A stretch of 64,000 nt of DNA from Polyangiaceae bacterium. GTDB taxonomy: Bacteria > Myxococcota_A > Polyangia > Polyangiales > Polyangiaceae. Position numbers and translations under genes: made by a program. Location of the stretch: the NCBI GenBank assembly GCA_016712345.1, contig JADJRH010000001.1:1798001-1862000 (forward strand), in the 5' to 3' direction. Positions 60,974 through 64,000 of this stretch are shown here, one piece after another. Under the pieces are notes generated by a model. The model had not been told where the DNA came from and searched no databases. It worked only from the letters and a program-made list of their open reading frames with translations. Each line of letters starts with the position of its first letter. Position 1 is the first letter of the stretch.

Positions 60974-61998
60974 GTTTCTACCCCGATCTTACCATTGCCA
61001 AAGGTAGCATGTTTACCAACGCCAATGACTTCTGCCAGGCGCAACAGGGGCATGAGGGTGCCCACCGCTTCACCCTGGTAGATGACGGTGCCTACCAACC
61101 CTTCTACCGGGTGGGTTTGACGGGTGCGCGCGGAGCGGCGAATGACGCCTCGATGTCGCATTTCCGCGTGATGGGTGTGGACTGTATCTGCGAGGGCGGC
61201 GACGTGTTGAAATGGGTAGGTGAAGGGCGCGCTTCCAAAAAAGGTGGCGAGCGCACTGGCCCTACCCTGAATGCGGCGAATGAGTGTCCCAAATGTGGGG
61301 GCTGAATTGCCGTGGCCGTAGGCCGTGTAGTCACCCTTTAGCTCTGTGGGGGTGAGAAAGTGGACTTTGACTCGGTGGACCTGACCGTCACCGGGGCGCA
61401 TGAGGTCAGCCGCGGTGGTGGGAAGGTTGTGGGTGGCTATGTGTTGCGATGGGGCTTGAAAAAGGGGCTGAGCCGGCACGCCCAGACTGCTGATGGGATG
61501 GATGGAGAGGAGTTGGAAAGGTACGCGTTCCGCCCCCAGTCCGGCCTCACCCAGTTGGCGGAGTGTGACAATGAGGTAGGGTAGATCGGCGATGGCGGAA
61601 CCGACGATGGTAAGACCGAGGGCCAGCGGTTCATCCGCGGGGAGAGCGGGGGCCATTGGAAATGGATCCGTGAGTATAAACGGGCGCGGCGGGTCTGCCA
61701 GGCGGAGGATTTGAGGGCGGTTGGGGGGAATTTCAGCGGCGAACACACGTGGGTAGGGGCACGCTCCGAGCGCTGGGCAGGCTTTGCAATCTAGCTGGAG
61801 GTCGTGACAGACGAGGCTGCGAAACACGTATCCAAAAGCTCCGCGCCAGAGGATGGCGCGGCGCACCGGGTCGAGCAGGAGTGGCTTTTTTAACTGGAAG
61901 GTTACCCGGTAGCGAAACAGCGCGAGCGACTGGAGGGCCTCAGCGGAGAACGATACCTGATTGGGAGAGGTTTCAGGCGCGAACAATGGCTCCTCCAA
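60970..61998 (-). CDS. cas6: Cas6 precrRNA endoribonuclease
   Basis: 342 residues. A Cys cluster near residue 70 (CKACPALGACPYP) and the C-terminal Gly-rich loop GVGKHATFGNGKIG are marks of the Cas6 family found with type I-A/B and III systems. It cuts the pre-crRNA in each repeat, leaving the ATTGAAAC-type handle. The frame opens at TTG 61998 just before a GGAGGAG; that site would better serve a TTG at 61986, so the true protein may be four residues shorter. It is the first gene of the operon and overlaps cas8 (ATGA). A promoter should lie in 61999-62160. Confidence 0.88.
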   Translation of the reverse strand: MEEPLFAPETSPNQVSFSAEALQSLALFRYRVTFQLKKPLLLDPVRRAILWRGAFGYVFRSLVCHDLQLDCKACPALGACPYPRVFAAEIPPNRPQILRLADPPRPFILTDPFPMAPALPADEPLALGLTIVGSAIADLPYLIVTLRQLGEAGLGAERVPFQLLSIHPISSLGVPAQPLFQAPSQHIATHNLPTTAADLMRPGDGQVHRVKVHFLTPTELKGDYTAYGHGNSAPTFGTLIRRIQGRASALATFFGSAPFTYPFQHVAALADTVHTHHAEMRHRGVIRRSARTRQTHPVEGLVGTVIYQGEAVGTLMPLLRLAEVIGVGKHATFGNGKIGVET

Positions 61999-62033
61999 AC
62001 AGGCTGTATCCTATCGGGGTGTTTGGGGGGTAA

Positions 62034-62960
62034 GTCAAGTGCTTTATTTGCGTTTGGGGCGGTTTTTTGGGGGGTTGCGCGTGATGAATGAAGCGGTGAA
62101 GGTGTTGTTGCGTTTGCGCAAACGCAGGGGCTCGTCGGGGGTGGACTGCTCGCCCTGCGGCGGGATGGCTCAAGCCGACGCGGGGCTCGTCGGGAACGGG
62201 TGTCAGGTCGCGCTGCGGCGGCGCGGTTCAAGCCGATGCGTGACGCGCCACCTTGGGGCTCAGCCTTATGCGGTCCGACCCGGCGCGTGGTGGGTATCTG
62301 TCAGGTTTGTATCTGTACTGGATGATCTGATAGGTAGATCCGTCGGACCGCGGCTTCGCCTTCCTTGCACCGGCGTCTGGGGGCGCTCGGGCGTCGGGTG
62401 GGTGAACTGCTTGCCCTACGGCCGTTCGGCTCAAGCCGACGCGCGACGCGCCGGTTGGGGCTCAGCCTTATGCGGTCCGACCCGGTACGCGGTGGGTGTC
62501 TGTCAGGTTTGTTTTCTGTACCGGGTGACTTGACGGGTAGATCCGTCGGACCGCGGCTTCGCCTTTCCTTGCACCGGCGTCTGGGGGCGCTCGGGCGTCG
62601 GGTGGGTGAACTGCTTGCCCTACGGCGGTTCGGCTCAAGCCGACGCGCGACGCGCCGGTTGGGGCTCAGCCTTATGCGGTCCGACCCGGTACGCGGTGGG
62701 TGTCTGTCAGGTTTGTTTTCTGTACCGGGTGACTTGACGGGTAGATCCGTCGGACCGCGGCTTCGCCTTTCCTTGCACCGGCGTCTGGGGGCGCTGCGCG
62801 TCGTTTCGCCGAAACGCCTCGTGCGAGCAGTCACCCACCCTCCTATCGTAGTTGTTGGGTTTGTGAGCGATGGTTAGTTGTCTACTGGCTCGCGTGGTGG
62901 GGTGTCGTTTCGCCGAAATGCCTCTGTGCGAGCCGTTACCCCTCCTCACCTTCCCATTTC
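62034..62960. repeat. Tandem ~203-bp GC-rich repeats with three inverted-repeat elements
   Basis: No gene is supported here. A unit of ~203 bp is repeated in tandem from about 62240 to 62800. Each copy contains an 82-83-bp element bounded by GCGGTCCGAC and GTCGGACCGC: 62270-62351, 62472-62554 and 62676-62758. Inside, CCCGGTAC and GTACCGGG form a second stem in the last two copies. Between elements lies 'gcttgccctacggNcgttcggctcaagccgacg'. The left part (62034-62160) is probably the cas operon promoter region. Confidence 0.82.
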
Positions 62961-62967
62961 ATGGTTC

Positions 62968-63010
62968 GCAAAAAAAGCAGCGCCCCGCAGCAATGGATGT
63001 GCGGGGCGCC
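62968..63010 (-). terminator. Rho-independent terminator of the third Rpn gene
   Basis: The GCGCCCCGCA/TGCGGGGCGC stem with an ATCCATTGC loop followed by a T-run on the minus strand, nearly identical to those at 43.5 and 44.4 kb. Confidence 0.85.
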
Positions 63011-63033
63011 GTTTTCAGATGTGTACGCTTGCT

Positions 63034-64000
63034 CTACTCAGTGAACACTTCGTCAAGCGTTGTGGCGAATAGGATGCGATGGAGCCAAATGGTCACTTCG
63101 GCCGGTGTGGCTGCGTCCACTCGGGTTTGTACCTGGTCTGCGGCATTTCCGAACTTGCGCCGAAGCAGCTGATGCAGCGTGGCACGTTGACCCTGGGCAA
63201 GACCTTTTTCCAAGCCTTGCTCCAGGCCTTTTTTCACGCCCTGAGCGAGCCCTTTTTCTATGCCCTGAGCGAGCCCTTGCTCGAGGCCTTTTTTGACGCC
63301 CTTTTCAATGAGTTGTTCTTGGATGGTCGCCATAGTCTGATTCTCCTCCACGTCAAGCGATTTGGCAAGAGACTCGTCGGGATGGTGGCAGTTCGCAGGC
63401 AGCGGCGGAGTCGGCCCAAGCCGACACGCAACGCGCCATTTGGGGCTCGGCCTTATACGGTCCGACTGGGTAGGTGGTGGGTGTCTGTCAGGTTGAGATC
63501 GCAATGGAAGACTTGAACCAGTAAGTAGGTCGGACCGCGGCCTCGCCTTCCTTGCCCAGACGTCTGGAGGCGCCGCGTGTCGTTGGGCCATCCCGCCGCG
63601 CTGCGAGCCGCCACCTCCCTCCTCGCCCGTCATTTTGGTATGGGTAGGTAGATAAGCTGCGGGAGCGCAACCCTTCATCTGTCTCGTGATACAAGTCGTC
63701 GAGGAGCACCCGAAAACGAGGCACGTAGTCTATGATTGCCGGCTTCAATTCGGCGGGAATGTCCAGCAGGTCTTCAAATGACAAAGGGCATGTCCACGGT
63801 CTGCGGCCATGGGCCAGCACAATGGGAATGACAATGGGTAGGTGGGTAGCGTCGGGGTGATCTACCAACCAGTTATCCAAGAATCGAACGACGTACTTGA
63901 GTTCGCGGAATATCAAAAATCGGTCAGGGGAAGACTGGTGCTCCCAGAGCACGTAGATGAAACCCTCCTTTCCTTGAAACTTTACCGAGTATAACAAATC
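63034..64000 (-). pseudogene. Rpn-family gene interrupted by repeat DNA (N-terminus beyond window)
   Basis: From the right edge, the frame reads DLLYSVKFQGKEGFIYVLWE through HETDEGLRSRSLST and matches the intact copy, then runs into unrelated sequence near 63645. Homology resumes at SLDVEENQTMATIQ near 63370 and continues to LFATTLDEVFTE. About 275 bp of GC-rich repeat has replaced roughly 200 bp (~67 codons) of the gene, leaving two frames (63488-64000 and 63034-63678). The C-terminal GLEQG/GLAQG repeat is longer here than in the other copies. Confidence 0.82.
63372..63645. repeat. Repeat-DNA insertion inside the Rpn gene
   Basis: It carries one more copy of the inverted-repeat element (63457-63538) and flanking sequence almost identical to 43845-44025. 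Edges are judged from where Rpn homology stops and resumes and are good to about 10 bp. Confidence 0.75.

Noticed and set aside
1..64000. tRNA, rRNA, riboswitch or replication origin
   Set aside because: I saw no sequence that supports any of these.

Overview
The window looks like a piece of a chromosome from a Myxococcota/deltaproteobacterial-type bacterium. The reasons are moderate-to-high GC, several lipoproteins with proline/aspartate-rich linkers, a giant secreted Fn3-like repeat protein, a DUF2169/VgrG type VI secretion island, and a type I CRISPR operon of the Cst/Dev (Myxococcus-like) flavour. The taxonomic call is inference; no rRNA or other marker gene is present and no tRNA was seen.

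Layout. (1) 1-7.94 kb, minus strand: one open frame of at least 2646 codons, running off the left edge, with a signal peptide and about 24 units of ~106 residues; units three apart are unusually similar. (2) 8.3-13.7 kb, minus: an O-antigen-ligase/TPR gene split by four in-frame TAG codons, then asnB and folK. (3) 13.9-20.9 kb, plus: a lipoprotein with an M15 peptidase and a double-psi-barrel domain, a small Cys/His protein, and a tight pair of unrecognised genes (P-loop ATPase plus a 1203-residue protein). (4) 20.9-28.4 kb, minus: vgrG, a LysM/PG-binding protein, a large membrane-segment protein (candidate effector) and a DUF2169 protein. (5) 28.5-31.3 kb: gshB and ggt, divergent.

(6) 31.3-43.2 kb, minus: one run of overlapping genes: a CARF nuclease (Can2/Card1-like), an HD-less Cas10 with an intact GGDD, a long Csx10, a tandem Cas7-type RAMP, Csx19 and a TIGR03986 RAMP. 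This composition resembles the fused-subunit III-D variants. Close behind on the same strand come an SMC/OLD-like ATPase ending in two AbrB-like repeats and a PIN-domain protein, which I consider the best candidate for an undescribed module. (7) 43.5-45.5 kb: Rpn-family (Transposase_31) gene copies with GC-rich inverted-repeat elements. (8) 46.35-52.02 kb: one long CRISPR array of about 76 repeats of 37 nt, read on the minus strand from a leader at its right end. (9) 52.6-62.0 kb, minus: cas6-cas8(cst1, frameshifted)-cas7-cas5-cas3-cas1-cas2-cas4, a type I-B-like operon. (10) 62.0-64.0 kb: tandem copies of the same GC-rich elements and a third, interrupted Rpn gene.

Working model (inference): the I-B operon supplies adaptation and Cas6, and the type III operon, which has no cas1, cas2 or cas6 here, probably uses crRNAs from the same array. 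The III-D Cas10 is predicted to signal through cyclic oligoadenylate to the CARF nuclease rather than cut DNA itself. The ATPase/PIN pair at the operon's tail may be a further toxic arm. Rpn copies and shared repeats on both sides of the array and I-B operon suggest this block was assembled or moved by recombination.
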